From positions 1 to 48,082 of the forward strand of contig JAFYSL010000013.1 in assembly GCA_017559355.1 (NCBI GenBank): a stretch of DNA of 48,082 nt. Direction: 5' to 3'. Origin of the DNA: Muribaculaceae bacterium. Its GTDB lineage: Bacteria > Bacteroidota > Bacteroidia > Bacteroidales > Muribaculaceae. The notes beneath the pieces were generated by a model that was given only the letters and a program-made list of their open reading frames with translations, made no database searches and was not told where the DNA came from. Position 1 is the first letter of the stretch. Every line of letters begins with the position of its first letter. The translations under genes were made by a program, and so were the position numbers. This document shows positions 8,548 through 18,263 of the stretch, piece by piece.

Positions 8548-9225
8548 ATGAAAATGTTTAGATTTCTTCTCGTTCTAATGGTTATTCCATTTATGTGTGT
8601 GAGTTGCGAAGATGAGCCAGTTCTTGAAATTCCGAACAAATTGGTGGGGACTCGATGGGTTCAAAGTCCTGAAATGCAAGCACTCAATAATCCTTATGAA
8701 TATAATTCAATCGAATTTTGTAAGAACGATTGGTGTATATGCACTAAAGAAGCTGTAAAGACTGGTATGGATAATACCACTCAGTCAGTAACATACTATT
8801 ATTTTGTACCATATACTTATGATGAAACTACCAATAAAATTAGGGTAGATCATAAATATGGGGTAATGAATACTGATACTAAAGTTTGTGTGTTTGACTT
8901 GTCTGAACAATACCCCTATAATCCAGAGTTTCAAAACGCTACATATATTCAAGATGTGAATTATGTAGCTCCTGAAGCCAATAATAAACTTGCTCTTACA
9001 AAATGGGCTACAACCTACAAGACTAAAAACGATTACATCCTCGAATTTCTCGACAATAGTCGTTTAATATTTAACGCTCCTACCGAACTCTCCACTACCC
9101 GTTGGGGTAAAACCGTTCACAATTACACCTATATAGATGGGGCACTTACCATTGATGGGGAAAATACATATAAAGTTGACGGCAATAAAATTAAAATAGG
9201 CAACTACACTTTCAAAAAACAATAA
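8548..9225 (+). CDS. uncharacterised lipoprotein, lipocalin-like C-terminal part
   Basis: A 225-residue protein with a signal peptide and lipobox (MCVSC, Cys20), so it is probably anchored in the outer membrane. The body is rich in beta-strand patterns. Two similar halves start with LVGTRWVQ (about 32) and LALTKWATTYK (about 150) and run to DGNKIKIGNYTFKK, which recalls the lipocalin-like fold of small Bacteroidales lipoproteins. I do not recognise a specific family. It has its own promoter and a terminator, so it is a single-gene unit. Confidence 0.6.
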   Translation: MKMFRFLLVLMVIPFMCVSCEDEPVLEIPNKLVGTRWVQSPEMQALNNPYEYNSIEFCKNDWCICTKEAVKTGMDNTTQSVTYYYFVPYTYDETTNKIRVDHKYGVMNTDTKVCVFDLSEQYPYNPEFQNATYIQDVNYVAPEANNKLALTKWATTYKTKNDYILEFLDNSRLIFNAPTELSTTRWGKTVHNYTYIDGALTIDGENTYKVDGNKIKIGNYTFKKQ

Positions 9226-9251
9226 AATTAGTATTAATTAAACGACAGAAG

Positions 9252-9296
9252 AGTGTGTGTCAAAATTCAAATTTTGATACACTTTCTTATTTTTTA
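9252..9296 (+). terminator. terminator after the 8548 lipoprotein gene
   Basis: AGTGTGTGTCAAAAT (9252-9266) pairs with ATTTTGATACACT (9271-9283) with a small bulge and a four-base loop, then a T-rich tail (CTTATTTTTT, about 9286-9295). It lies between convergent genes. Confidence 0.7.
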
Positions 9297-9303
9297 CCAT
9301 TTA

Positions 9304-10264
9304 TTATTTCACCTCATCGCGGTAGTTGTAGTTATTGCGTAAGGATTCAAATTGTTGTGGAAATGATTTAAGGGCTTGCGTGTCGATTAGTGGGTTGTAC
9401 GAATCTTTTATAGATTGTATTGTAACGCTCTTTGCTGCGCCCATAGGGATTCCCTCTGCAACCGATGGTATTGTGAGATTAAAGTGGCGTGCAAGTGCCT
9501 CAAGAACCATTTCTGTGGCACGTATCTTTCCCTCGCGTGAATATCCCGCAATATGAGGTGTGGCAATTATAGCCTTTTCTAATAGTATCGAATCAAGATT
9601 TGGTTCCCCTTCCCAGCAATCTACAATTACATCTGATATCACACCCTTATCAAGTGCTTCAATTACTGCTTGAGTGTCAAATATCGCACCTCGTGCGCAA
9701 TTAACTACAATGGGGTGTTGCTTAAGACTGGCAATGAATGAGGCATCACAGATGTGATATGTGGGATATTTCCCATCTTTAGTGAGAGGTGTGTGAAATG
9801 TGATAATATCACATTCACTAGCGATTTCATCTAAAGACACAAAATTATTGGTACATTCAACCTCGGCACGAGGAGGGTCGCACACAAGTACTCGCATACC
9901 CAATTGACGAGCCCAATCTTCAACGATTCGACCCACATGACCTACACCAACTATACCTATCGTATAATCCTCAATAGGGCGTTTTATAACCTGCGCTAAA
10001 GATGCAAACAGATATTGCGCTACGGCTGGAGCATTACACCCTGGAGCATTGTTAACCTCAATACCTCGATTGCGACAATAGTTGAGGTCGATGTGATCGG
10101 TGCCAATCGTTGCAGTAGGTGCGAGTGCGACATATAAGCGCATCAACATCACGCATAGCTTGAGGCGTAATATCATCGGTAGCAAGATACTCTACTTGCG
10201 CTACACCATCAAGCACACCTTGAATGAAGGGAATATTTTTTTCGACAACGATTTTTATAGACAT
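9304..10264 (-). pseudogene. pdxB: erythronate-4-phosphate dehydrogenase, broken by an internal deletion/frame change
   Basis: PdxB oxidises 4-phosphoerythronate in the DXP-dependent route to pyridoxal phosphate. The N-terminal part reads from the ATG at 10264 (MSIKIVVEKNIPF... DALICRTRT). The rest continues in another frame from about 10110: TATIGTDHIDLNYC, the Rossmann motif GIVGVGHVGR, NCARGAIFD, TPHIAGYSREGK and a complete C-terminus. At the junction (10107-10117) about 15 residues expected between RTRT and TATIGTDH are absent and the frame changes. The start overlaps the upstream membrane-protein gene by 10 bases. The disruption could be real or an assembly error; everything else in the gene looks under selection. 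Confidence 0.85.
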
Positions 10265-11235
10265 ACACCCCAGATATATAGAGCCGTATAAACGACAACG
10301 ATTGCAATAATACCGAGGTAACTACGACGCGACTCATAGATAGTAAATAAGTGCCCAAGTTGTAATGCTGTGCAGCAATTAAGCAAAGGCACATACACGA
10401 TATAATTCGTAAAATCTATCATTATCAACAATATCGTAGCCAATGAGAGGATTGCAAAGAATCCGTTAAAAGCGCGATTTTGCGCATTATAACTAATGAT
10501 TTTTACAATATTTGCCATCCATGATCCTATGCATATAATTATCGACAACCCTATGGCTATCAACATTTGAATCAACTCAAGCGATGATAGTTGAGTATAT
10601 ATACCCACAAATTGAGGCATCGTAAAGTCTTGTATTTTGAGAATCCCCAATCCATACATAATCCATGCTGGAGTGATGATTCCCATCAACGCTGCCAAAA
10701 TAGTGCGAATATTGAATGTTCGCATCTGCACACATCCAACTAAAAACACTGGTGCATAAAATATAAATGCGTATTGGAAAAATGCGCCAAAAGAGATTAT
10801 TGCAAACACCAAGAATATCTCATAGGGACTGTTGGCATTATATGTTACAAACATTATAAATGCACACACAAGTATCACCACAGCCATTACAGTGCCTCCA
10901 TACAATTGCCCAGTGAGGTCAATCAATGGCATTTGAAGCACTAAAAACAACCAAGCAAATACCAATGTGGGATTGCGCAGAATATTGAATGTCTTATTGA
11001 TATAAATCAATATCACACACATCACAAAATTAAGCGCAATATTTATGCCTTGCGACAACATACCAGGTTCAAGCCATTGGTTGATAGGAGTTAGTCCAAG
11101 ACCTTTATTGTCTAAAATAGGGCTTACCTTGCCCCACGAAGAGGCAAGGTAAGTAGTTATTATCGCGATTACTGCAAATAGCATTAACGCATATCGCGAG
11201 TGTAGAAAACGAGATATATCGCTCTCTTTTATCAT
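10255..11235 (-). CDS. multi-pass membrane protein, possibly DUF6427-like
   Basis: 326 residues with about nine or ten hydrophobic segments spread over the whole length (for example residues 15-35, 67-85, 92-135, 142-165, 180-200, 225-245, 258-280, 300-325). No catalytic motif stands out. Conserved-looking pieces are LEPGMLSQGINIALNF and TFNILRNPTLVFAW. Proteins of this size and pattern next to purD are seen in Bacteroidales, and DUF6427 is a possible family; I am not certain. It starts 14 bases after purD and overlaps pdxB, so it is within the minus-strand operon 9304-14977. Confidence 0.6.
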   Translation of the reverse strand: MIKESDISRFLHSRYALMLFAVIAIITTYLASSWGKVSPILDNKGLGLTPINQWLEPGMLSQGINIALNFVMCVILIYINKTFNILRNPTLVFAWLFLVLQMPLIDLTGQLYGGTVMAVVILVCAFIMFVTYNANSPYEIFLVFAIISFGAFFQYAFIFYAPVFLVGCVQMRTFNIRTILAALMGIITPAWIMYGLGILKIQDFTMPQFVGIYTQLSSLELIQMLIAIGLSIIICIGSWMANIVKIISYNAQNRAFNGFFAILSLATILLIMIDFTNYIVYVPLLNCCTALQLGHLFTIYESRRSYLGIIAIVVVYTALYIWGVCL

Positions 11236-11249
11236 TCTTTAACCGAATA

Positions 11250-12527
11250 TTATTTCATGAGGTCTTTACCAATATCGCGACGGAAGTATTTTCCTTCAAA
11301 GTCAACCTTTGCGATAGAGGCATAACTATTAGCAAGGGCATCGGCAATGCTGTTGCCATATGAACTTACCGAAATCACACGACCTCCAGCAGTTACCAAT
11401 TCACCTTCAGCATTGATTTTTGTACCAGCGTGGAAGAGAATGCTATCGGTAACATTTTCGCAACCTGTGATTACTTTACCCTTTTCGTAATCGCCAGGAT
11501 AACCACCCGATACCATCATTACAGTTACTGCTGTGCGTGGGTCCTCTTTCAATTCCACATCGCCGAGGTTACCTTGTGCAGCAGCCTTCATCAATGCCAC
11601 GAGGTCGCTATCGATACGGAGCATTACTGCTTCAGTTTCGGGGTCGCCCATGCGCACATTATATTCGATTACCATAGGTTCATTAGCCACGTTGATAAGA
11701 CCAAGGAAAATGAAACCACGATAAGTGATATTATCATTAATAAGACCATTGATAGTTGGCTCGATGATGCGAGTGCGAACCTTTTCCATAAATACCTCGT
11801 CGGCAAATGGAACTGGGCTAACAGCACCCATACCACCTGTATTAAGACCTGTATCGCCCTCACCAATACGTTTGTAGTCTTTTGCTACAGGAAGCACACG
11901 ATAGCCACCATTGCCATCGCTCAACACAAATACCGAACATTCGATACCAGAGAGGAACTCTTCGATAACGACTGTTGCTGACGATGCACCAAACATGCCA
12001 GAAAGCATCTCTTTTAACGAAGCCTTAGCCTCTTCAATTGATGAAAGAATTAACACGCCTTTACCAGCTGCCAATCCATCGGCTTTCAACACATAAGGAG
12101 CTTGAAGTTGTTCGAGGAAAGCATAGCCCTCTTCAATTGTTTCAGCAGTAAAACTTTGATAGCGAGCAGTAGGGATATTATTTTTCACCATAAATTGCTT
12201 TGCAAAGTCTTTACTACCTTCAAGAGCAGCACCTGCTTTAGATGGACCAACTACAAGAATATTCTTGTCCTCAAAATAGTCATAAATACCTGCTACCAAT
12301 GGATCTTCGTTACCCACTACAATCATGTCGATAGCATTTTCGCCTACCCATTTTTCAATAGCAGGAAAATCAAGTGGAGATAAAGCGATATTTTCGCCAT
12401 AAGCACCTGTGCCACCATTACCTGGAGCAATATACAATTTGTTAAGCAATGGGCTTTGACTCATTTTCCATGCGAGAGCCGATTCGCGACCACCTGAACC
12501 AAGGAGCAAAATATTCATTTTTTCCAT
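11250..12527 (-). CDS. purD: phosphoribosylamine--glycine ligase
   Basis: It catalyses the ATP-dependent joining of phosphoribosylamine and glycine, step two of purine synthesis. ATP-grasp features are present: the N-terminal [26 protein letters not shown] (about 145-160), [33 protein letters not shown] and [15 protein letters not shown]. 425 residues is the usual length. A second ATG at 12518 ([10 protein letters not shown]) matches the usual family start and may be the true one. The family's usual GGREHA reads GGRESA here, a Ser in place of His. It lies 33 bases after the rRNA methyltransferase gene in the same operon. Confidence 0.95.
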   Translation of the reverse strand: MEKMNILLLGSGGRESALAWKMSQSPLLNKLYIAPGNGGTGAYGENIALSPLDFPAIEKWVGENAIDMIVVGNEDPLVAGIYDYFEDKNILVVGPSKAGAALEGSKDFAKQFMVKNNIPTARYQSFTAETIEEGYAFLEQLQAPYVLKADGLAAGKGVLILSSIEEAKASLKEMLSGMFGASSATVVIEEFLSGIECSVFVLSDGNGGYRVLPVAKDYKRIGEGDTGLNTGGMGAVSPVPFADEVFMEKVRTRIIEPTINGLINDNITYRGFIFLGLINVANEPMVIEYNVRMGDPETEAVMLRIDSDLVALMKAAAQGNLGDVELKEDPRTAVTVMMVSGGYPGDYEKGKVITGCENVTDSILFHAGTKINAEGELVTAGGRVISVSSYGNSIADALANSYASIAKVDFEGKYFRRDIGKDLMK

Positions 12528-12560
12528 ATATAATTGATATTTTTGTCTGTGTTAATATTA

Positions 12561-14060
12561 TTATTCGTTATCATTGTTGCGTTTCCAACCTCTTTTTACC
12601 ATTTTAGGAAGTGCTGGTTTACGACCACTAATAGATTTCAACGCGTGCTCGTTGCGACGCTTCTTCAATGGGTTTTCAAATTCCTCGTCATCTCTCATTT
12701 TGCGAGGTTCTGATTTCTCAAAACGACGTGATTTAGATGCGAATTTATCATCGGCTGCCGATGAACGACGATCTTTCTTGCCACGAGAGTCTTTGCCTCC
12801 CATGCCACCTTTTCGAGCCTGAGCTTTCCACTCTTTGTCGCTCAAGCGACGAGGCATATCGTTGGCTTGCTCAATTTTCTTGCTATCTTTGAGTTTACCT
12901 CCACTTTTGCGGAATGAAGCATAATCGCCATCAAATACTACATATTCACGCAATTCACATTCGAGCGAACCATTGAGAATTGGAGTTTTTGACGAAGGAG
13001 TGAGGCCAATTTTATGGAAATACTCTTCGCGATAACCAATAATCCATGCCGAACCCTTAAACACATGTTTGAGTTTTGAACCGATGGTTGTGTAAAGACC
13101 TTCCATGTCATTCGAACCGATACGTTCGCCATAAGGAGGATTGGTGATTACCATACAATTTTCGGGAGCTTCGTCCCATTGCGAAATAGGTTTTACGCAG
13201 ATATCTACATATTTTGCCACACCTGCACTCTTAACATTCTCTGTTGCTATTGCCACAGCCTTAGGCGAGATGTCGGCACCATAGATTTTATAATCAAACT
13301 CGCGTTCTTCGCTTTCGTCGTTATAAAGTGAATCAAAAAGTTCCTCATCAAAGTCGGGCCATTGCTCAAACGCAAAATTCTTGCGATAGATACCAGGATT
13401 GATATTAGCAGCAATCAAAGCAGCCTCAACAAGGAATGTACCCGATCCACACATAGGGTCGACCAATGGGCATTGACCGTTCCAACCACTTTTGAGAATG
13501 ATACCCGCGGCAAGCACCTCATTGATAGGAGCCTCAGTTTGAGCAACACGATAACCACGCTTGTGAAGCGATTCACCCGATGAGTCGAGCGAGAGTGTCA
13601 CTCTGTCGCCAGCAATGTGAACATTGATAACTACATCAGCTTCTTGAAGTTGAACTCCAGGGCGTTTATCTGGACCAAATTTATCTTTGAAGAAGTCAAC
13701 GATAGCATCTTTCACTCTATAAGTCACAAAACGAGAGTGCTTAAACTCATTAGAGTTTACCACGGCATCGATAGCAAATGTTTTGTCGACAGACAATACC
13801 TTTGTCCAATCATATTCCTTGACCATATCATAAAGGGCATCGGCATCGGTGGCAATAAACTTGTATATAGGCTTTAGAATGCGAAGTGCTGTGCGACAAG
13901 AAAGATTCGCACGATACATCGTTTCGAGGTTGCCTTCAAATGACACCATACGACGACCCACTGCCACATTTTCAGCACCGAGGTCAGTTAACTCCTTAGC
14001 AAGCACATCTTCCAATCCTTGGAAGGTTTTTGCTACCATTTCAAAATTTTCATTCATCAC
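12561..14060 (-). CDS. THUMP-domain class I SAM RNA methyltransferase (RlmL-type)
   Basis: Residues about 5-160 fit the THUMP-containing N-terminus (EMVAKTFQGLEDVLAKEL...). The methyltransferase domain has the SAM motif DPMCGSGTFLVEAALIA (about 200-216) and the catalytic ITNPPYGERIG (about 306-316), the N-PPY motif of guanine-N2 methyltransferases. The closest known role is m2G2445 methylation of 23S rRNA by the N-terminal half of E. coli RlmL; the exact target here is inferred. The last 110 residues are a strongly basic tail (lysine- and arginine-rich, about 385-499) likely to bind RNA. The start overlaps the cysE stop by 4 bases (ATGA), which suggests translational coupling. Confidence 0.88.
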   Translation of the reverse strand: MMNENFEMVAKTFQGLEDVLAKELTDLGAENVAVGRRMVSFEGNLETMYRANLSCRTALRILKPIYKFIATDADALYDMVKEYDWTKVLSVDKTFAIDAVVNSNEFKHSRFVTYRVKDAIVDFFKDKFGPDKRPGVQLQEADVVINVHIAGDRVTLSLDSSGESLHKRGYRVAQTEAPINEVLAAGIILKSGWNGQCPLVDPMCGSGTFLVEAALIAANINPGIYRKNFAFEQWPDFDEELFDSLYNDESEEREFDYKIYGADISPKAVAIATENVKSAGVAKYVDICVKPISQWDEAPENCMVITNPPYGERIGSNDMEGLYTTIGSKLKHVFKGSAWIIGYREEYFHKIGLTPSSKTPILNGSLECELREYVVFDGDYASFRKSGGKLKDSKKIEQANDMPRRLSDKEWKAQARKGGMGGKDSRGKKDRRSSAADDKFASKSRRFEKSEPRKMRDDEEFENPLKKRRNEHALKSISGRKPALPKMVKRGWKRNNDNE

Positions 14061-14977
14061 TGCTTGAATCTTAAAAAATTATTTGCTTTGGCTTGAACGA
14101 GTTTTTCTCCTTCAGCAACATCTTCGATAACCCAAATGTTACCACCTATCACTGCATTTGCACCGATAGTGATACGTCCTAAAATTGATGCGTTGGAATA
14201 AATTACTACATTATCGCCTATAATAGGGTGGCGAGGAATTCCTTTTATTGGATTTCCATCAGCATCGATGTCAAAACTTTTTGCACCGAGCGTCACACCT
14301 TGATATAATTTCACGTTATTTCCAATAATTGCGGTTGCCCCCACTACGATACCTGTACCATGGTCGATTGTAAACCCTTCGCCAATTGTAGCAGCAGGGT
14401 GAATATCAATACCAGTCTCACTATGTGCTTGTTCGCTAATCATACGAGGAATGATAGGCACTTCGAGTTTTACAAGTTCGTGAGCAATGCGATAATTGCT
14501 AATCGCACGGATTGCAGGATAGCAGTATATTACCTCATCGGTTGAAATTGCCGCAGGGTCGCCAAGATATGTAGCCTTTACATCGGTGTAAAGCAAGCGA
14601 CGCAACTCGGGAAGGTTTGCTATAAACGCATCAGCCTTCTCTTGAGCCTGCTGTGCAACATCTGTTAAATTAAAATCTTGATTTTTAGAAGCACTAAAAC
14701 ACAATCCAGCAGTGATTTGCTCTATGAGCACCTCGCGCAATTGTTCACAACGAATTCCCACATAATGCATTACATTATTGTGGTTTACATCGTTATCTCC
14801 AAAAAATCCAGGGAAAATTAATCCTCTACATAAATCAACAATACGAGCTACCGATTGCTGCGAGGGCAATGGTTCGCCATATTGGCGAAGATGACACACA
14901 TCTTTGATGTTTTCTTTGCAAGATAACGCCTCAATTGTTGTTCGTAGCGTCTCTTCCGACTGATTTTTAACTCCCAT
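14057..14977 (-). CDS. cysE: serine O-acetyltransferase
   Basis: It makes O-acetylserine from serine and acetyl-CoA, the first step to cysteine. The C-terminal half is a left-handed beta-helix of hexapeptide repeats: IDIHPAATIGEGFTIDHGTG, VVGATAIIGNNVKLYQGVTL, then NVVIYSNASILGRITIGANA. The catalytic His-containing IDHGTGIVVG is present. A long helical N-terminal part (about 1-170) is typical of the EpsC/SerE-like Bacteroidales form. I choose the ATG at 14977. An upstream in-frame TTG at 14995 is only 7 bases beyond the -7 element and would leave almost no leader. It is the first gene of the minus-strand operon running to pdxB. Confidence 0.92.
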   Translation of the reverse strand: MGVKNQSEETLRTTIEALSCKENIKDVCHLRQYGEPLPSQQSVARIVDLCRGLIFPGFFGDNDVNHNNVMHYVGIRCEQLREVLIEQITAGLCFSASKNQDFNLTDVAQQAQEKADAFIANLPELRRLLYTDVKATYLGDPAAISTDEVIYCYPAIRAISNYRIAHELVKLEVPIIPRMISEQAHSETGIDIHPAATIGEGFTIDHGTGIVVGATAIIGNNVKLYQGVTLGAKSFDIDADGNPIKGIPRHPIIGDNVVIYSNASILGRITIGANAVIGGNIWVIEDVAEGEKLVQAKANNFLRFKQ

Positions 14978-15002
14978 TGTTGTCAATTTTTCCAATTAAC
15001 TG

Positions 15003-15034
15003 CAAAGATAATGCAAGCCGAGCGCAATTGCAAA
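15003..15034 (-). promoter_or_regulatory. promoter of the cysE-rlmL-purD-pdxB operon
   Basis: On the minus strand TTTG (15034-15031) and TATCTTTG (15010-15003) are 20 bp apart, a full match to the Bacteroidota consensus. The rest of 14978-15265 holds the terminator at 15191-15229. The stretch 15035-15190 has only short, unconvincing open frames without ATG starts. Confidence 0.7.
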
Positions 15035-15190
15035 TTAAGCTTGCTTAAAATTGCATTGCCAAAGCGTAGCCTATCTAAGGAGAGAACCAACGATAATAAA
15101 AGAATTGATAACCTTGAAGGACTTAACGAGTTACAGAGGTCTTAAAGCAACACAAATTTTACTTGATTTTGAGAAACAAAATAGTGCAAA

Positions 15191-15229
15191 ATAAAGAAAC
15201 AATCGACAATTTGCCGATTGTTTCTTTAT
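15191..15229 (-). terminator. strong hairpin terminator after the flippase-like gene
   Basis: ATAAAGAAACAATCG (15191-15205) and CGATTGTTTCTTTAT (15215-15229) are perfect 15-base reverse complements with a 9-base loop. It is 37 bases past the stop of the minus-strand gene at 15266. Confidence 0.75.
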
Positions 15230-15265
15230 GATAGTAATATTCTTAATACATTGACTATCCTTGCG

Positions 15266-16261
15266 TTACGCCTGTTTACGGCGTTTTTCAAGAGCAATGG
15301 CTGTGAAAGTAATGATGCCGAGGACAATGAGAAGAAGTGTTTGTGTGCCGAGTACAAGGTTAGCAAATGCCAATGACACTCCATCGGTAGGCATACCGTA
15401 GATACTCAACCCGAAGATAATTGCCCATTGCCATGGACCGATACCCCCATTTGATGGTACCCCCATTGCAATACTCGATAATGCAAAACACACTAATACT
15501 GCTAATACTCCGTGATTTTCAACCACAGCAGCAGTCTCTTCAAATGCAAAAAATGCCACAAACAATTGAGTAAAATAGCAACCCCATATCGCCAATGTCA
15601 AAAGCAACCATTTCCCTTTTCCTTTCATTTTGGCAATTGAAGCAAATCCCACCCAAAGACCTTGAATGAATCCGATAATTTTTGCAACGATTTTATTTTC
15701 GCGTTTCTTTGCAAACACCCACCACACTATTGCCAACATAGCCACAACTGCTACCCACAACCAAGGCGATGACAATAAAGCAATTAGACTATTATATAGA
15801 GCAGTGTTTTGAGCAAGATATTGAGTGATTACACCACTTGCAAGAAGGAATGTAGTGAGTGTAAGCAATGCCACTACTACAGCATCGGCGAGGCGATCGG
15901 CCACCATCGAACCAAAAATTGTGGTAAACGAGGCGTTTTGTCGTTGTGATACATAGGTTGTGCGCCACACCTCACCCAATCGTGGGAACACGAGATTAAC
16001 GGCGTATGTGCCAAAGATACTATATACTAGCGTCATAAGTGGCGCCTTAACATCAAGAGCTCTCAACTGAATATCCCAACGCATTGCACGAAACACATGC
16101 GAAAATATGCTTATCAATAAAGCCAATCCTATCCACCAAAAGTTACACTCATTGCTGATAGTGGCCATCATTTCATTAAAATCTATACCAGTAAATAGTA
16201 GATAGCATAGACCTACACTAATAACAAAGGGAACTCCGTATTGAAATAATCTTTTAAGCAT
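15266..16261 (-). CDS. flippase-like membrane protein (LPG synthase TM / UPF0104 family)
   Basis: 331 residues with about eight hydrophobic segments. Family marks are the early ALLISIFSHVFRAMRWDIQL and FGTYAVNLVFPRLGEVWRTTYVSQRQ (about 88-113), GSMVADRLADAVVVALLTL, and the C-terminal ALSSIAMGVPSNGGIGPWQW. This is the AglD/YbhN/MprF-N-terminal fold, thought to flip or transfer lipids; the substrate is unknown. The soluble synthase domain of MprF is missing, as is usual for this class. A -7 element (TATCTTTG, 16298-16291) lies 30 bases before the ATG. Confidence 0.85.
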   Translation of the reverse strand: MLKRLFQYGVPFVISVGLCYLLFTGIDFNEMMATISNECNFWWIGLALLISIFSHVFRAMRWDIQLRALDVKAPLMTLVYSIFGTYAVNLVFPRLGEVWRTTYVSQRQNASFTTIFGSMVADRLADAVVVALLTLTTFLLASGVITQYLAQNTALYNSLIALLSSPWLWVAVVAMLAIVWWVFAKKRENKIVAKIIGFIQGLWVGFASIAKMKGKGKWLLLTLAIWGCYFTQLFVAFFAFEETAAVVENHGVLAVLVCFALSSIAMGVPSNGGIGPWQWAIIFGLSIYGMPTDGVSLAFANLVLGTQTLLLIVLGIITFTAIALEKRRKQA

Positions 16262-16290
16262 ACAATTTGAGTATTAGGGATTTCACACTA

Positions 16291-16298
16291 CAAAGATA
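16291..16298 (-). promoter_or_regulatory. -7 element for the flippase-like gene
   Basis: Minus-strand TATCTTTG matches TAnnTTTG and lies 30 bases upstream of the start codon. No TTTG is found at the normal -33 distance, so the promoter is only half supported. Confidence 0.4.
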
Positions 16299-16372
16299 GT
16301 CAGAAAATAACAACCATATAGAATTTTTGGCAAAATTTAGGTCGATTCTTAATCTTAATTATGAAATTTGGG

Positions 16373-16405
16373 TTGCAAAATATGAACTAAATTATATTAT
16401 CTTTG
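16373..16405 (+). promoter_or_regulatory. promoter of pfkA
   Basis: TTG at 16373-16375 and TATCTTTG at 16398-16405, 22 bp apart; the pfkA ATG follows 34 bases later. A TTTG at 16367-16370 is an alternative, more distant -33. Confidence 0.55.
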
Positions 16406-16439
16406 CATTATTAATTCATGACTCTAAAAACATCAAGAT

Positions 16440-17420
16440 ATGGCAGATATTAAATGCATTGGTATTCTTACATCGGGAGGCGACGCTCCTGGTATGAATG
16501 CGGCAATCCGTGCCGTCACCCGTTCGGCAATCTTTGCTGGATTTCAAGTAAAAGGCATCTATCGTGGTTATAAAGGCATGATAACCAACGAAATCGTTGA
16601 CTTCAAGACTCAAAATGTGTCAAACATTATACAAATGGGTGGTACGATTCTAAAAACTGCTCGTTGCAAAGAGTTTAAGACTCCCGAAGGTCGCCAACAA
16701 GCCTACGACACACTACGTTCACACGGCATTGATGCTCTCGTGGTGATAGGTGGCGATGGGTCATTGACTGGTGCTCGCATCTTTGCCAATGAGTTCAACT
16801 TCCCCATCATCGGTCTCCCTGGCACAATCGATAACGACCTATATGGCACCGACCTCACAATCGGTTATGATACAGCCCTCAACACTATCATGGAATGTGT
16901 CGACAAAATTCGCGACACAGCAACATCTCACGAGCGCCTATTCTTTATCGAAGTAATGGGACGCGACGCAGGTTTCCTTGCTCTCAATGGAGCAATCGCT
17001 TCGGGTGCAGAAGCTGCCATTATTCCTGAGATTTCTACCGAGGTTGACCAATTGGCCGAATTGATTCAAAATGGTTTCCGTAAGAGCAAAAATTCATCTA
17101 TCGTACTTGTTGCCGAGAGTCCAATAACTGGTGGAGCAATGGCACTTGCCGAACGCGTAAAAAATGAATACCCTAGTTATGATGTGCGCGTATCGATACT
17201 CGGACACCTTCAGCGAGGTGGATCTCCCACTGCCAGCGACCGTATTCTCGCTTCACGCATGGGCGCTGCTGCCGTTGATGCACTACTCGACGACCAACGC
17301 AATGTGATGATTGGTATCAAAAATGATGAAATCGTTTATGTGCCATTCACCAAAGCAATTAAAAATGACAAACCAATCAATCGCGACCTCCTCAATACAC
17401 TCCGCCGATTGTCTATCTAA
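16440..17420 (+). CDS. pfkA: ATP-dependent 6-phosphofructokinase
   Basis: It phosphorylates fructose 6-phosphate to the 1,6-bisphosphate in glycolysis. Visible motifs: [18 protein letters not shown] (nucleotide site), [19 protein letters not shown], and the catalytic [12 protein letters not shown] followed by [11 protein letters not shown]. The Gly in GGDGS, rather than Asp, points to ATP and not pyrophosphate as donor. [11 protein letters not shown] and [15 protein letters not shown] complete the sugar-phosphate and effector sites. 326 residues matches the bacterial A-type enzyme. It has its own promoter and a strong terminator, so it is monocistronic. Confidence 0.97.
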   Translation: MADIKCIGILTSGGDAPGMNAAIRAVTRSAIFAGFQVKGIYRGYKGMITNEIVDFKTQNVSNIIQMGGTILKTARCKEFKTPEGRQQAYDTLRSHGIDALVVIGGDGSLTGARIFANEFNFPIIGLPGTIDNDLYGTDLTIGYDTALNTIMECVDKIRDTATSHERLFFIEVMGRDAGFLALNGAIASGAEAAIIPEISTEVDQLAELIQNGFRKSKNSSIVLVAESPITGGAMALAERVKNEYPSYDVRVSILGHLQRGGSPTASDRILASRMGAAAVDALLDDQRNVMIGIKNDEIVYVPFTKAIKNDKPINRDLLNTLRRLSI

Positions 17421-17445
17421 ACCCTCTGAGGGTTAAATATAAAAT

Positions 17446-17497
17446 AAAACCACTACGTATGCTAAATTATTTAGTTGCGTAGTGGTTTTTGTTTTTT
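17446..17497 (+). terminator. terminator of pfkA
   Basis: AAAACCACTACG (17446-17457) pairs perfectly with CGTAGTGGTTTT (17478-17489) and is followed by a T-rich run to 17498. The 20-base loop can itself fold (CTAAATTATTTAG). It lies between convergent genes and may serve both. Confidence 0.8.
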
Positions 17498-17519
17498 TGA
17501 CAGCAATGCTATTTATAAC

Positions 17520-18230
17520 CTACTTATATATAGGCCATTGAAATTTATTAAGTTCAGTTATTAAATCCGACTCTTTGCCCCCACAATATTGGTTACACAA
17601 TTCGTGGAATCTAGCACTGTGGTTCATCTCAGATAGATGCGCCAATTCATGAAATATCACATAATCACGCAAATTTTGTGGCAAAAACACCAATACATAC
17701 GATAGTGCTATTACCCCATTTGAATTGCAATGACCTAGCACACGATGCCCATTTGAAATAGTCCATCCCACTGGAGTTTTACCCACTGAATGTGCGAGTT
17801 GGCGAGCGCGTGGCAGAAGTATATTTGGTGCCAATCGTTGCGCTATGCGACACAGCATTTTACTAATAGTTTGCGCCACATCGGTGTTATTAAAATCATA
17901 ATTGCTTCCCACCTCAATAACCGAGTGAGGCAGTTGTGCTTGAGTTATGATTTGACCTGGAGCATGCAACTGATGCTTCACAGTAATAGTTAACCCTTCA
18001 AACTCAAGAATTTGACCATCATAATACAATATTTTAGGGCGTTTTTCCATCAACGCTGGCACAAACGAAGCAAGCGCCTTCATCATATCTTCCTCTCGCA
18101 CTCCATAAGGCACATTAAGATACACCTTCCCCTCGCGCCAGCGTGCCGAAATATGACGCGAATTATAGCGCACAGTAACGTGCACAATTCCCAACGGAGG
18201 ATAATTAAATTCTAACCCCGAAACGACCAT
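17520..18230 (-). CDS. YgjP-type (DUF45, M48-like) metallopeptidase-domain protein
   Basis: 236 residues. The zinc motif is visible near the C-terminus: VIFHELAHLSEMNHSARF (about residues 190-207), with the HELAH core and the downstream NHS that marks the YgjP/DUF45 group. Upstream are the typical RARQLAHSVGKTPVGWTISNG and the N-terminal RYNSRHISARWREGKVYLNVP beta region. Substrates of this family are unknown. It lies 33 bases after nadK on the same strand and is probably co-transcribed. It ends close to pfkA on the opposite strand, separated by the shared terminator region. Confidence 0.85.
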   Translation of the reverse strand: MVVSGLEFNYPPLGIVHVTVRYNSRHISARWREGKVYLNVPYGVREEDMMKALASFVPALMEKRPKILYYDGQILEFEGLTITVKHQLHAPGQIITQAQLPHSVIEVGSNYDFNNTDVAQTISKMLCRIAQRLAPNILLPRARQLAHSVGKTPVGWTISNGHRVLGHCNSNGVIALSYVLVFLPQNLRDYVIFHELAHLSEMNHSARFHELCNQYCGGKESDLITELNKFQWPIYK

Positions 18231-18263
18231 TCCCTTTACACTTTTCTATTCTTAACCAGTCAC

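Noticed and set aside
15035-15190. Short open frames between cysE and the flippase gene (for example one ending NLEGLNELQRS and another ending LLDFEKQNSAK)
   Set aside because: Neither has an ATG or a ribosome-binding site, both are about 30 residues, and neither resembles a family I know. The region is better described as promoter plus terminator spacer.
16416-16613. Antisense frame overlapping the start of pfkA
   Set aside because: It lies opposite a clear pfkA coding sequence and shows no family features.
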